Shown piece by piece: positions 1-15,000 of a DNA stretch of 64,000 bases; the stretch's first letter is position 1; every line of letters begins with the position of its first letter. A model generated the notes under the pieces. That model was not told the origin of the DNA. It saw nothing but the letters and a program-made list of their open reading frames with translations, and ran no database searches. This stretch comes from Dendrocalamus latiflorus (lineage: Eukaryota > Streptophyta > Magnoliopsida > Poales > Poaceae). The position numbers and the translations under genes were made by a program. The stretch covers positions 22,690,565-22,754,564 of the forward strand of contig CM029671.1 of the NCBI GenBank assembly GCA_017311315.1, written 5' to 3'.

Positions 1-3000
1 CCTTCAAACATCTTAAGGAAAGCTTCGACCCTGGCATCTAGATTGGATGGATCCTGTTAAACCGCACTTATTAGAACAGGAGAATAATTACAACAGCTGG
101 GTTTGTAAAGAAAAAATATATATACCTTCACGGTTGACTGGATTATAAATTGCAACCCACGGACTCCTGAATCATTTCTGGGTAAACAGGATTGTGTGGT
201 CAACTAGGATACAACATTTATCTCCAAAACCAAAGTAAAGAACATAGTGCATTCTTATACAATGAACAGGCACCAGCATACCTTTGCCTAAGCAGTGCTA
301 TGTAGCCAAGTTGCTCAACTGAGCGTAATTGGTGAAAAGCTGGTTGCTTAGCAACAAGAGCAAGCAACTGAAGTAGAACATTTTGTTTGAGATCATCCTG
401 ATGAATCTGCAGTGATGGAAATATTGTTACAGCATTGTAGCTTGTGTTACATGTATTTTTTAGGCTGGGCAGCAAAGTGCTTTGAAAAAAAAAATGGTTT
501 TCATTTCCCATTCCGTCTAAAATTTAATTGCTAGAATTGTAATGGTATTCCATCTAAAATTTAATTGCTAGAATTGTAATGGTCCCTGTATTGCGGCAGC
601 AGCCTCAGTTTAGCTCTTTGTAAAAACCCATCATTTCAGGTTTTGACAATTATTTTATTTGTACCAAGCAATTCTTAATAAATAGAAGGCATAAATTGAA
701 TTTACTCAGTCTTCAGAACTCAATAAAATTTTCAGAAAATATGAACATTTTGCAGCCTTCTTTGCCAGTATTTTTCTGTCTTGTTAATTGTTATTGTGCT
801 TCATGTTAATTGTTATTGTGCTTCACTCAAATTTTAGGTTTTCTACTGTATGTCTTGTTTTAGCCTACCCCAACTTGTTTAGGACAAAATGCTTTGTTGT
901 TGTTGTACTGTATGTCTTGTTTTGTTATTATTTTATGCACTCATGCTATGTTTCAACTTTCAAATATTGCATCTGATTTTGGATGTGAGCCTCTGCTCAG
1001 TCAGTCAGTCACAACTCACAACAACTTCAAAGAAATCAACCTCCTGAATTTGCTATTTCATGCAGATTCAACGGTACTTTAAACTACAACCAATTGTAAA
1101 TGTGCAAGAGATAAACAGAAATGACATCCAAGAAACAAACGCAAAAGCTATACCTGAATATAATGCAGAAGGGAAGAATTTTCATCCTGGTGATTTAAGC
1201 ACATTGCTGGATAATAATACCGCAAACCCTTTTCAAGCTTCACAATTCGCTTTGTAAGATGCTGTGATGGGGGTAATGATTTGCAAACACTAACGGGCAC
1301 ATTAAATAAGGTGTCTTCAACATGCTGGACAACACTTTTTGCTTCACTTCGTTCAATATTCCCTAAAATCAATTACATATGCAATTAGGAATAACAACAA
1401 TGCAAACCATTTTCAGTAAAGAAACCGAGAGGGAGAGGGGGGGGGGGGACAAAAAAGGCATCGGCAGCATTACGAAATAACTTAATGAGCAAGTACAAAA
1501 AACATTCAAGTCAATTATTGAACAAACCTGCAAAATAGCACTCAATAAATGTCTTAGCCAGCAGATGAGGCAAAAATTTCTCTAGATCGCTAGCTTCAAG
1601 ATTAGAAAGTGCAGCAAGTTCTTCATCCCATGGCCATGTTTGTTCCTCCAATATCAATGTACAATAGTATAAGGCTTGCTGATATGGTTGCCGAAATTTG
1701 AAATTCTCGTACTCCTTTGTTATAGTTTCCTGATGACAGCAACAAAAGACATTCCTTCAGTTCATATAAAATGCATAGAATTCTAGCTTGCAATTGCATC
1801 ATCAGGAAAGCAAGCCACAAGAGGTTGCAAGAGAAATAAATGCCCAAATGCTCTACTATAACATCCTAGGCTAATAAGAACTATGTGTGCATAATCCAGA
1901 TAGAATTCTACAGAAGGTCATATGCGCATATACGGCAACAATTTTCCTTCCTACTGTTGTTCATATCCGTTCAGTACCATTTTCTTTGCATGGAAAGATA
2001 GTAAACACAAAAAATTCTTATGCCCATATATATGCCACTAAATGTGCTGCAGATGTGCTCAGGCTCGGCCACCAAATTACCACCTTTGTACAAGTACGGC
2101 ATATTCTGTCCGAAAACATCTTGGAAATCAGAATAAGACAGTGAGAAATGACAAATAGTGCACCAGAGATAGCATGAACAGGAAATATCCTGCATAGACT
2201 CCTCATGTTTATTTTGATTTCTGGTCAACAAACTATTGTCTGCACAATATTAACATGCTATTGGTATTCATCAATGGTTGATAGATACTGCATTTAGCCA
2301 TTTGCTCTCAGCAAGCACATTCCCTCCAAGTTCCAAGGCAATACATGACATTTTTCCGAGTGCACTTTGTCAAAGTCTAAATAATAAGACACGGTATTAT
2401 CTATAGAATGCAAATATTATGTCCAGTTGTCCACTCATGGATGAAAACTATATCTTTCTCCACAGCAAAAGTAGCTCTGGCAAGAATCGCCTAACTTTTT
2501 CCAATTTCCTTACCACAACTTGTAGTGTAGTATTGGTCATTACCTTTATCACAGAAAAACGGTCAACCTTAACTTCAAACTCTGCAATTTTGCCAACAAC
2601 AGTCTCCAAAAGGGCTCTCATTTTGTCATTATAGCCAACCATAGTTACCTATAAGGTAATCACAAAATATTTGAGATTAGAAAACAGGAAGATTTCCAGT
2701 AAGCCACACATCTCATATCATATTATCATGTCATGAGTTCTAACTCCGGTCCACAGGATGAACATTTCAATAATAAATCACAAAACATCCATGATCAAGG
2801 TTTACACACATGCAACAGTGTCAGGCTTGTACCACGCAGGGTTCGGTTTCCCGGCGGTTACCAGCCGGTAAACGGAAAACCCGGCTGGGTCCGGGATGGC
2901 AAAGTCCGGCCAAAAGATGCAGAAAATAAGTCTCGTGGTTGGTTTGTAGCTCAGTAGTCAGTATCAATACTAAAAGAGTTACAGGTATGCATGCATACAA

Positions 3001-6000
3001 CAGTACTACTTTTAATAAGTCACTACTAGCGAAGCCACTCAAACTTTTCCGTAGTAAGAATTAGTGTGATGTTTCCAACAATGCATCATTTGGATTAGCA
3101 ATGAAGGCAAAAAAAAAGCTTATTCAAAGTGAATCGCTGAATTGCATTACTAACCTGAAAACCAGTGTCATTTGGCCTAACTGCGTAATAAAGACCAGCA
3201 ACTTGAGCGTCATAAGCTGAAACCAAAACAAAAGTTGGTGGATTATTGCGACAGGAAAATGAACCAAAGGCAAACTAATCACTAATCAGGAGATAGCACA
3301 CTGTGGAGCAAGGTTCCAAAAACCGGAACCGGAAGAAATCCCGGTCGGCGGTCGGTAACGGTAACCGGGTGGTTACCGGAAAAACTAGTCACAATTTGAA
3401 AATCAAAATTTTAATTTTGAGATGTTTTAAAACTGGTAACCGGAAAAACCAGCCAAAATTCGAAAATCAAAAATTGATACCGGCCAGTTTTTTTGGTTAC
3501 CGGTCTCCACCGGTAAAAACGGTAACCACCGGGATTTTGAACCCTGCTGTGGAGCAAGGATCAAAAAACCGGAACCGGGACAAATCCCGGCAGCCGGGCG
3601 GTACCGGTTAAATTTTGCCAAATGTATTTTTTGCGCGGGGCGGGAGGAGACCGGTAACCGGCCGGTTACCGGAAATACCGGTGGAAAAACCGGAAAAACC
3701 GGTGGAATGAAGTATGAAGACTGAAAAATATTTAATGAAGTGTTTAATGAAGTTGAGTATGAAGACTGCAGCCTAACTCTTGCTTATGTCTTATATATGG
3801 CATTGCTACTCTTCATATAAGACATCAACTAAAAGTCAGGGCATGTCGGCATGATGAGGTATTCTCATGCTTACTATGGCTAGAAATCATTTTCAGACAA
3901 GTATCTATCAATCAACATCTACTGCATTGTCATGGTTCTGATATGTTTCCATTTTCACATGGCATGTATCATTCAGATGCATGGTTCAAATTTACTGTTT
4001 ACATAGACCATTTAATACAAGGAGTGGTAATATCAGTTATGTTTCATTAGGTTCATAATGCTGGACCCCAAAATATTGGACTAAGACCACTAAATTCTCC
4101 AAGTCAAACTTCTAGTCCTTTCAGGTTGCAGCAGATGTCTTCAGCTGCACAGTCATATAGGGATCAAAGTCTTAAGTCCATTCAGGGGGGCCAAACACCA
4201 CCTGACCCATATGGCTCGTTAGGATTGTTGGGTGTTATAAGGATGAATGACGCTGACTTAGCATCTCTTGCTTTAGGAATAGATTTGACAACATTGGGTC
4301 TAAATTTGACTATTTATCATGCCCCATGGGCCCAAAATGTTCCTAACCAGATGCTTAAGCATCCAATGTATCTACAATACCTCTGGAGCCCATTCAAACA
4401 TCTACAAATTCAATTTTTTGAAATTTAAATCTCGGCCGGTTTTTTTATCCCGGTCACAGCCGGTATATCCGGTAACCGGCGGTTACCGGCCGGTAACCGC
4501 CGGTATCCCGAACCCTGCTGTGGAGCATCCAGTCCCCAGATGAGAATGTGTTTCATCCATCAACATTTCACTTCCTAAGAGCCCGCCTTAGCATATGTAA
4601 ATAATGGGGATGGCTATGATTCAGACCACGGTTCAAAATCCCGCCGGTTACCGGCCGGTAACTGCCGGTTACCGTTTTTATCAGTGGACCGGTAACCGAA
4701 AAAACCGGCCGGTATCAATTTTTGATTTTTGATTTTTGACCGGTTTTTTCGGTTACTGGTTTCAAAACATCTCAAAATTCAAATTCTGATTTTCAAATTG
4801 TGACCGGTTTTTCCGATAACCGCCCGGTTACCGTTACCGGCCGCCCCGGGATTTCTTCCGGTTCCGGTTTTTGGAACCTTGGTTCAGACAACTTTTAGCT
4901 ACAAAAAAGTTTCTCAACGTAAGTGCATATAATGATATATACTAGCCAGTATGAGTTCTTGATTTGGCCAAATAGGAAGTATAAGGCTCTCAAACAAAAA
5001 TAACTTTTTCCTAATTTTTCATTGATCTAACCTCATGTATATACATGTAAGATCATCATATAAATAGAAATTAAGAATACACTGGAACAAATTAATGAAC
5101 CTATGCCATAAGAAGCATAAAAAACATTAAGTAGTCTCAGGTATTGCTACATACCATAATCATTCAAATAATCCATCAGCAACCTTGTGAATACATCAGT
5201 AAGAACTGTTGATTCAGGAGAGCTATGGGACAGTGGACAGTGGAAATCCATCTTGATGTAGACCTTGGGAGTGAAGAACATCGTATCGGGCTTGTACCAC
5301 AATCTGGAAAACAGTGTTTTCCTCAGCATACAAGGAAAGGTTGCCTGGATAAACCGAAAAAAAATCAATCACAGGTTTACCAGAATAAAATTAAGTACAT
5401 AGGATTTTTTAAAAAAAATATTTACCTTTTCCTCAACATTTTTCAATGAAAGATCACTTGGAATGAAGATATTAGGTTTTGGAAGGTGTAAATCTTCCTT
5501 GGGAGCTTTCTCTACCCATTTCTGTAATACAAATCAATAACATAAGACAAATGTATGTTTCCTAAATCTAGGAATTGGAGAATAAAATAAGAACAGTAAC
5601 ATCCAAATGTGCACCTGTACAGTGGAAGGAGGGACTGCTTCAACAGAATATGATGTACCGTACCATGGCTCTGTTAAGTTTGTTTGCCCTTCAAATTTTT
5701 TTGATTCCCAGAATATTCTGAAAGGAGATATGGAAGATAATAATAATTCCTGTAAGTAAACATCCATTTGGACAGGGAAAATAGAAAAGTAGAATTAAAG
5801 AAAGGAATAGATTCAGGGTGAGAAAAAAGAAGAAAGCAGATGGCCCTCAGACAGATCAAAGAAAAGTGGAGAACCTCTAGATGGTTTTCGGAATTTGACA
5901 AAAGAATACAAAGGAACAAATAAAGAAATTTCTCTTAACTTTTTGCGAGAAAAAAATTCTGAATTTATGGCAAGTAAAGTTTCTCTCCATCGCATCATTT

Positions 6001-9000
6001 ATTCTAGCCCAAGCTTCTCTTGCTGTGAAAAAAGCCTTATCAACATAGAAAATATAATCTTATTATACATTAAGTCAAGAAGAGTCGTGAATCTAGAACA
6101 CCAGCTAAATGCAACAATCTGCCCAATCCTTTTTCAAAAACTCCAGCCAACAATTGAAAAATAACATTAATAGGATATGCCATTACTGCTAACTGCTGAA
6201 ATGAGTAGCCGAATCACAGTGACTGGTTCCCATTTCTGTTGGAAAACATTACATGCATCCATGGTTGGGAAAACCGGCGGTTACCGGCCGGTAACCGCCG
6301 GTAACCGGAAATACCGGTGGCAACCGGGTTTCGAAATACCGGCCGAAATTTTTTGAATTGAAGATTTGAATTTTTGACTTGCTAATGCAGTGGGTATATT
6401 AGTTTGGGTATTGTTTTTGATACATTAGGTTGATTAGCTGCTGTTGGAAGTAAAAAAAGGGTGAATTATTGTCATTGGCAGCTAGTGTTGATTGGAAGCA
6501 AACATGTTGGGCCCATTGTACTGGAAAGGGCATTGGATGCTTGTCTTTGAGAGTGGTTTGCAGCACTTTAGCAAACTCCAAACATTTCCACCACAAACCA
6601 AACTCAAAAATGGTTCCCAAGTGAGTTCTTGAAAAATGAACCACTTCTCTAAGATTGCCCAATCAATCAAGAGTTATGAAGCACAAATAGACAGGGGCCA
6701 AGGATCTACTCATCTACCAGGAAACAATAGATTGAGAAATCACTTCAACATCAAAGTTCCAAAAATCTCAATTGAATCAACAACTGGATTAGCCAAACCC
6801 CTCTCACCGGTTTTTCCGGTTTTCTCACCGGTAAAACCGGTAACCGGCCGGTTACCGGTCCGGTTACCGGTCTTCTCCCGCCCCGCCCAAAAAAAACATT
6901 TGACGAATTTTGACCGGTTAGAATCCGGGATTTCCGGTTACCGGCCGGTTATCGGTACCGCCCGGCGGCCGGGATTTGTCCCGGTTCCGGTTTTTTGATC
7001 CCTGCATGCATCTTATTATCGTCAATTCGTCATGAATCATGATGATTGGAAATTTTTCATGGGAGATTGTAGGCTACAAGATGCACTGGCATGTGCTCTC
7101 AAGTCTCAATACACCCTAGGAAGCATGGCTATCCTTTGTGTTCAGGGAGAAAGCATCTTCAGATTTGGCAATGTGGTGCAGGAACCTTTTAAGTAATCAA
7201 AGATATGTGACATTGTGACACAATGAATTGTGAGACCAATGGGCTTCCTAAGAAATGCACTAAAGTATAACTGACTTAAATACTGAAAACATCAGTGTTC
7301 AACTGGAATGTGTTGAGCGTCAAAATATTCGATGAGTATGAAAATTCAATAACTGGAAATTTGCATCTTAAATAAACAGAATTGGAAAACCTGATATGGC
7401 ACAAACGCACTCAGAACCTACCTAACATTGTCTGGAGTCAATTCATTTAATATCTTCTGAATAGCATCTGGTGAAAACTTTGACGGCACAGACGATGCCA
7501 TCAGCCAATCTTCTGGTGGAAAAAACTGCGAAAGAGGAAAGATGAGAGGGGGGATGGGAATTGGGAATGTTCAGCAGAATTCATAAACCATGTATGAGTG
7601 AACATTTTGGCAGAACTTATAGTAACGAAATTGATCATTCCAATGTTCTATATTATATCACAATGTCCAGCGTTCTGTGTAATTCTGTTATGTTCAACAG
7701 TGGAAGTGTGCCTACATACATAATTCAAGAGAGAGCTCCCATGTTTTTGTAATTATGTGCCTACATTGGAAAGGCCGTTGGAACCTACATGACACAAATA
7801 GGGAAGTGTATAGTGCAACCCATCTTTGGGTGCTAACTTGCTTACTCGTCACGTGAATCGCTAGGTGAACAACACCAAGACATATCAATAAATCATTTAT
7901 GAGAGGTCCCACCCAAAGTTTTCAATACCGTTTCAGTACCAACAGGAATGGCCGGAACATACCATTTCGGCATGCAAAACGGGATAGAAGTGGCTTTGCT
8001 CCGTACCGGCGACAATTCCGGCCATCCTGGGCGGAATCGAGCCTTCCATTGGTTTTAGTACCGATCAACAATGTTCTAAAAATCAGGTCTAGGCGGCACC
8101 TAGGCGCTATGCGCCACCCTCCCGCCTTGCCTACCTAGCTAATTTTTCTCGCCTAGGCCGCGATTAGGGGCCGGTCTGCAGCCCAACTAGCGCCTTGGTG
8201 AACACTGCCGGTCAATGGAGGTGAATATGGTGGAGCAATGAGCCAACAATGCTTAAGAATACATGCGACACACCCGCGCCGCGAGCAGCAAGCGCGCCTA
8301 ATGCCACGATCTCTGCTACCAGTGCCCATCGCCCGCCAAGGGGGTGCTCCACGCCGTCTCCAATGTGGGCATTCGCCGCTGACAGGTATGCTTGGATGTC
8401 GACGACAGCCATGCTAGGTCCTCCTCCGCCTTCCTTGCCTTCACCTCTATCTCTTGTTTGATTAGGATTGGTATGTTGCATATAAGTGTTGGAATTAGGT
8501 GCTAGCTTTATTGGTTTCTAGCCGGAGATGAGGACTGGGAGAGATGGAGAAAGAGAGAGAAGCCAGTGATTAGTAATGACTAACGAGTGGCTGGGAGAGC
8601 TTTGTGGGTTGGCAAGTTAAGGATAAGAGCAAAAGTGGTGCCCACAGTGTGGAAAAATTTATTCACTTCCTTCACTCAAGTTTCGTCATGTGTGCGGACG
8701 GTAGGATGCCAGGATGAAGCCTTGCGTTATTTATCAAATATTAAACATATATTTATATATTATTATTATTATTATACTTCGAAATGGTACACCGGTATGA
8801 ACTGGTATCGGAACGTTCCATTCCAAGAGACATACTGGAGTGGCCTCCGGAATGGAATTGACAACTTTGAATTTCCAACGGCTCACCTCCCTTTGAATCC
8901 ATCCAAATCTTATCCAACAACTCATGATATGAATTAGAATGTTTAAGTTGGCACCCAAAGATGGGTTTGCACTAGATTTTTCCCCACACAAGCATGTCAC

Positions 9001-12000
9001 TGAGAAAATAGAATAATATGGTGCAAATTGGTAGTAGGACGAATGGACATGGTACCATTCTATGCATTAGCACTCTTATGGAATTAGCAAAATCCATATC
9101 CGTCTAATTAGAAAATAGCTAAGTACTAAGATTTTGAACAAGTTGCTTTTCTTCTAAGCAAAGAATTGTCTGCTCTCAATCCAAACTTTTAAGGTAGAAT
9201 AGTTTACTGGAAAACAAGCAACAAGGAGACTAGGAGTCTACTACTCATATGCATGCAACAAAAAATAAAAATTTGGAATAGTCAAAATGCAATTAAATTA
9301 GATGCTTATAATTCCTAACTTCCTACAGGCACATGCAAACAAAATCAAGATACATGATAGTTATTGATTATGATGATAAAATTTATGAGAACCATGCAAT
9401 ATAGATGCCCAAATCAATAACTAGAACATACCTGCATGTTTGAGGAAATATTGACCACATAATGGATAGGAGGGCTCTTGTCTCGATAGTTGAATCCTAT
9501 CTCGCAGATAGCTAGAAGCTTGACAGTCCAAAAAAATAAGGTAGTTAGTTGTGCGTCAGGCAAAATGGAATTATGTGCATCTTTGTAATGTTTGGAAATC
9601 GATTTAACTGACTAAATCATTAGCGTTTACCGGTCAATAAGTTGTTTCTTTTTTCTAGTTTCAATAAAACAAGTACTAGTGATGCAAAATAAACACTTTC
9701 AAGACAGCACACATGTTTCGTTTGAGTAATAAAGGAACAGGTGCGAGTATATCCTACAGTCAGAAGACAAATCTAGTAGGGTCAACAGGCAATAGAATGT
9801 CAGATAAGATAATTATGGAATAACAAGTAATCCCTCCATTCTTTTATAAATGGTGTTTTAGGCTTGTGCACACATATTAAGAAATGGTACAAGATTACCA
9901 TCATGCCCCTACTAAAGTTATGTCCCCTACTGCCTTATTAAGGTTGAGTTCTTTTCCACTTATGACTTGTGGTTTATAGTTTATGCTACATTAACTAACT
10001 TTCAAACGGTGTGTTTTTTCAAGACGGGATCAACAGAAATATTATAGTAAAAAGTGTACTGAGTTCAATTGTGTCGGCCAAAATTGTATGCGACTATTAT
10101 CCTTTGCATACTGCCTCTCGCGAACAGTTAGAATTCAAAATTTTAAACCATAAGCTATAAGCCACAGCCCAAAAGAACCCACCCTAAATTTGTTCAGAAA
10201 CCATCTACATTTAGTCCTAATTACCAATTACAAGAATATTGAGCCTCGTACATGTGTGTACATTAAATAAGGTATGGGCAATTTAGGAAGATATGCTTAT
10301 GCTTCATCTCAAAAATGTAGAACACTATTTACAAAAGAACAAAATTCACTCCCTAAAATGCCATTTATAAAAGAACAAAGTGAGTATAAGAAAAGTACTG
10401 GCCAAATTATAACAAAGTTGTACTGGTATCTTAACAAAATTCGAAGATCTTACATACAAGTTTTTCTTATTGGAATATTAACCCAATCTAATGGTAGTGA
10501 AGTCATTGTATCATTGATAAATGACCTGATTGTCTAACTTTCAAAAGATGACACTATCCAGGGCAAAGCTTCATCTCATGTCACATACAGATGGTAATTG
10601 ATTTTGGTCATGTATAACAAATTATATCTTCAAAAGAAACATAGATCCCAAATCAAATTTACCTCATCAAAAATCCACTTTGGAGTTCCAGAGGTCTGAA
10701 GCAATGTTATGTATCTGAACAACAATCCAACAATATCCTCCACGTGCTCTATCATCAATGATATCAAACAGGTACTTATCACTCGCATTTCAAAACTTTA
10801 ATATTCAAATGGTCCTTCTTGAATGAGAACTCACCATGACCTACATCTGTGAGCTGTATAACAACACCGAAGAAAGAAAAGTCGTAACTCCAATCCCTTT
10901 CCCCTGCTTCCAAACTCATAGCCCATCCTGAAGAATTTAGCAGAATACAAAGTTAATCCGAGCAAGTAAACCATACCAGTCACCAGAACACTAAGGTGAA
11001 AATAACATGAACAAAGGGATTTATATAGTGGTAACACCAACTCTATCGTTTTCCTTTTCATGTGTTGTGCCTGTAAAGTGTTTTTGTTCTTTTCTTTATC
11101 GCGTGTTGTTCCAAAGAAAATCTAGTTTTGACTTTCAATTCTTACACTAGAACAACACAATAGCTCCCTCCCTTCCAATCCAAACTGAAAGGAACTGATG
11201 GCCTAATAGACTTGATAGGAGCACATAATAAAGAGCAAATAGCAGTATAGCACCAATAAAGGATTATTAAAAATAGTGCAAAGGTAATATACCACCTAAA
11301 GAGCAAATTATTATATGTAAATAGCTTTGCATGTAACACAAACTTAAAAAAAAAAGACAAATTTTCAAGTTTAGATTTATTGGATATGTAGAGAATCATG
11401 CTATGGAAGAGGGCTACTCTGATCAGTTAAAAAGTAGAGAGTGATGAGAAGTTGAGAATGTGGCGGTTGGAGGAGAAGGGACGTACAACTACCAACTCGT
11501 CCTTTATAATAATAATGATAATGATATATATAGAGGACGCTGAATGGAGCACCATGATATCTGGGCACTAAACCTCCCTGCCTTTAGATTACTTTTAGAT
11601 ACGTGTTAATGCATTGATTTAGCATGTCATGGATGGAAAGTCTCAATCATAAAGGCTGAACACCATGGTGCTCCTATTTTATATATATATATATATATAA
11701 CAGTAGGGAAGAACCCACTGAGATAAATTAAATGAAAAGAACACCGCACAACAGCATATACAAAAGGAAAAGAAACACGAAAGGTGAAACCAGTAAAGCC
11801 ATCCATGTGGCACTATAAAGACATAAGCCAATTAGACATTGGCATGTCAATGGGAAAGCTGAACTATGGCTCCGAATAAATTAAGGTCAAGCCTAATTAG
11901 ATATCAGTTCATCACACAACTGAAAGTTTAACGACTTTCTTGAAATTAGAATGCATTATCATATCTAAGCATTCCATTAAGGCATTAACATAAGCAATAA

Positions 12001-15000
12001 AAAATAAGACAAAAGTTGGGACTCTTCACTAAAATTCTGCAGCAGGTTAATGATAAGGCCAGGTATTCTTATTATTAGAGCATTTCTGAAAGCAAGAAGC
12101 ATAAAAGTTGGGAAGAGCATCCTGTTACTCCAAATAGCCAAGAGACTGGCCAAAGAAGCCCCCCCCCCCCCCCCCCCAAAAAAAATCCCCGGAAAGATCT
12201 AAACTTCTGATACAGAACTTACCTAACTTTTTTAGTATGTAAAATAGAGATCCTTCTCCTTCATGGCCGATTAGATGGCTCACATACTTGCAAGGACCTT
12301 CCTTGTAATGCCGAACATTTGGAGTGATTGGCCATAGTATTCTCAAAGTGTGACCTTGTTTTATGGGAACCGTTTTAACAAGGATCTGCAAGTCATCAAC
12401 TATAATATAAACGCATGTGCAAGTATCCTTAACATTTCAGAAAAGGCATCTGATCCAGTGGTGCATTTGAATTATCAACTCATTTTTAGCAAATGGTAAA
12501 CCTGGAGATGTTCACTTGAACATGGATGACCGGGAAAAGAAAATCCCTTCCTTCCAACGTTCCTGATATCATAGAACTTATTTTCGACAAGGGTTTGAAT
12601 GTTGTCAAGACTATCTGCAAATACAACAGATATAAGAAAAAGAAAGGTCAAATATGAAGAATTTGTAAGGAAATGAAAAGGATGTAAAATGGTTTGATGA
12701 AAAACCTTTTCCATAAACAACAAGCTGCATCAAATTGGCTGAGTAGTGTGAATCATAGAATTTAATAAGCTCAAGCCTTGTGTCCAATCCTTTCTCCTTC
12801 GGTTTAACCTCCAAAGTGTCCCAATTTCCTAAAACAATACATGATCAGAAAAATAGTAGACAAAAAGTGGGGATGGTTATGGTACATAAAACTTTTAGTG
12901 AGAAACAAGTTTTTAAACTTTTCCTCCCCTAACAAGTTTCCCACTCCCACTTGTAGGATGATTAGTGGATGGTGGAAAAGTGTATGTGCATAAATTACAT
13001 ACATGTACCATAGTCACTCTCAAAAAATAATTGTTCAACCTTTCTGGCAAGTAAAATAGTATCTTGTTCGGCTTACATTAAAACTTCCATGACTATTGAT
13101 AAAAAAGAGAAATACATCTAGAATATATTTTAGGATGTAAAAACTCCCTCTGTCCCTAAATAAGTGCTGTTTTAGACTTTGGCAAGGTCTCCAGTTTACA
13201 GCTTTGACCATTAATCTTTGTAGTAGTATGTATTTACAAGTTTTAAAAACTTTATTATTATCGAAGTAATTTCAAGTTTCAACGAAAATTCTACAGAAAT
13301 TATTTTCATATAGCCAATATAAGTAAATACTTGTGGCTGTGGGTATATAATATTTGGGTCAAAAATTAAAAAGTTTGACTGCACTATTCTGAGACAACAA
13401 TTATTGTAGGGACAGAGGGAGCACCACGCTGCCAACTAAAAATGATAAAAAAAATTGAATAAAATTAGAGGGCCTACAACCACCCAAAGCAACGGAAGAT
13501 GTTATGTTACTCTCAAGTAGTAGTGAAGTAATATATGTTATGAACTTAGTTAGGAAATTATAATATCAAAAGCAAAAGTTACACATGTAACACGGATTTT
13601 TTTGTGCCATTACGAGATTTTATTAGTTATTACTGAGACACTGAAGCAATTAAGCAAAAGGTAAAATCAAAGGTGTTCTTGAAATAACTTTGTCATGTAA
13701 TATTTATGAATATAAAATGAAGAGAGAAATATAAACTAGGTAGCAAACAAGCAGTATAGTTGCAATGTCTCACTGATGGCATATAAAATCCGACATTAAA
13801 AGACATTGATATGAGGACTAAAATACGCACCAGTACTGAACTTGTGATATGGGTGGTTCTTCGAGCAAAGATGCTTCTGGAGCTGAAACCAAAACAGTAT
13901 AGACAAAGAATAGAAAAAACATAACAGTGAATGACATGAAAGACAACTATATGTATCATTTTAGGGAGGACTGCCCACAATCATGGAAACAAGAGAATTA
14001 GAGAACACAATCACATGATCATGAGGGTGGCCTTTGGCTGTACCAGGAATAGGCAGGTCAAGCTTTTAAACGGTTGATATTGTGCATAAGGTAGTTCAGA
14101 CAGCTCATTTAAGTACTTTCGGATAAGTTATTCTAAGCCATCTACGTATTATTATCTGGCCAAGATATTCAAATGAGAAGATGGAATTCAGATTTTTATC
14201 CTTGTAGCTATCTCAGACCAGACTGAAGTCATTTCCCATTGCATAGCAAAAACAAATAAAAAACCACACGCTGTTCTATTTCTTGAGGGAAGGCAATTTA
14301 GAGTTTCAGATATTGAACGTTAACTTGTTAAGCACTAACAATGACCAGCTCCAGCCAGGCAGCCCTAGCATGGAAGAACCTTTAGAATGAATGATCCACA
14401 TATTATTCTTTCTGGTTAGCCAAATACCTAAAGAGCAAAGACACTTGGGATTGAATCAAACCCTTGATAAACTCAAAATAGGAAAACTTCCATGAAGGTA
14501 ATAAAGGACTTAAGATTTAATATTTTGGGCTAAACTTAACTCCATGCTCCTAGCAAGGTAAGTCATGAGCCAAACATAAAATGTAATCATATGTCAACCA
14601 TAGGTATTACAGGTGACAACTAAATTTTCCAAAGATGCAACACTCCTTAGGATAAAAGCACATCACTGACAAGTGAGAAAGAATCAAAAGTATTTTTTAA
14701 GCTTATATCTAGTTATCTAATTATAACTTTGTTGACAGACCTTTCCTAGAATCACAAGTCGCAACTCACTAGTTGGTTACCAAATCTTGCAGACTCACCA
14801 AGCTGATAATTCATTTTTTTTACACATTTTCTTGTAAAAGATCTTCTCGAAAATGATATGAAATGAAGCTACAGGCATATCCTTGCTTCATGGCATATGA
14901 AACAATCAAACAAGGAGAATAGAACTACTGAATTTACAATATGATTGACTACTATAACATTTAGCATGAAACAGCATGCCAAAATAAATAAATATGCTGT

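Noticed and set aside
2837..7012. CRISPR-like array of CCGGTTACCGG repeats
   Set aside because: Repeats are palindromic parts of MITE termini with irregular spacing and 8-bp target duplications in a nuclear plant gene.
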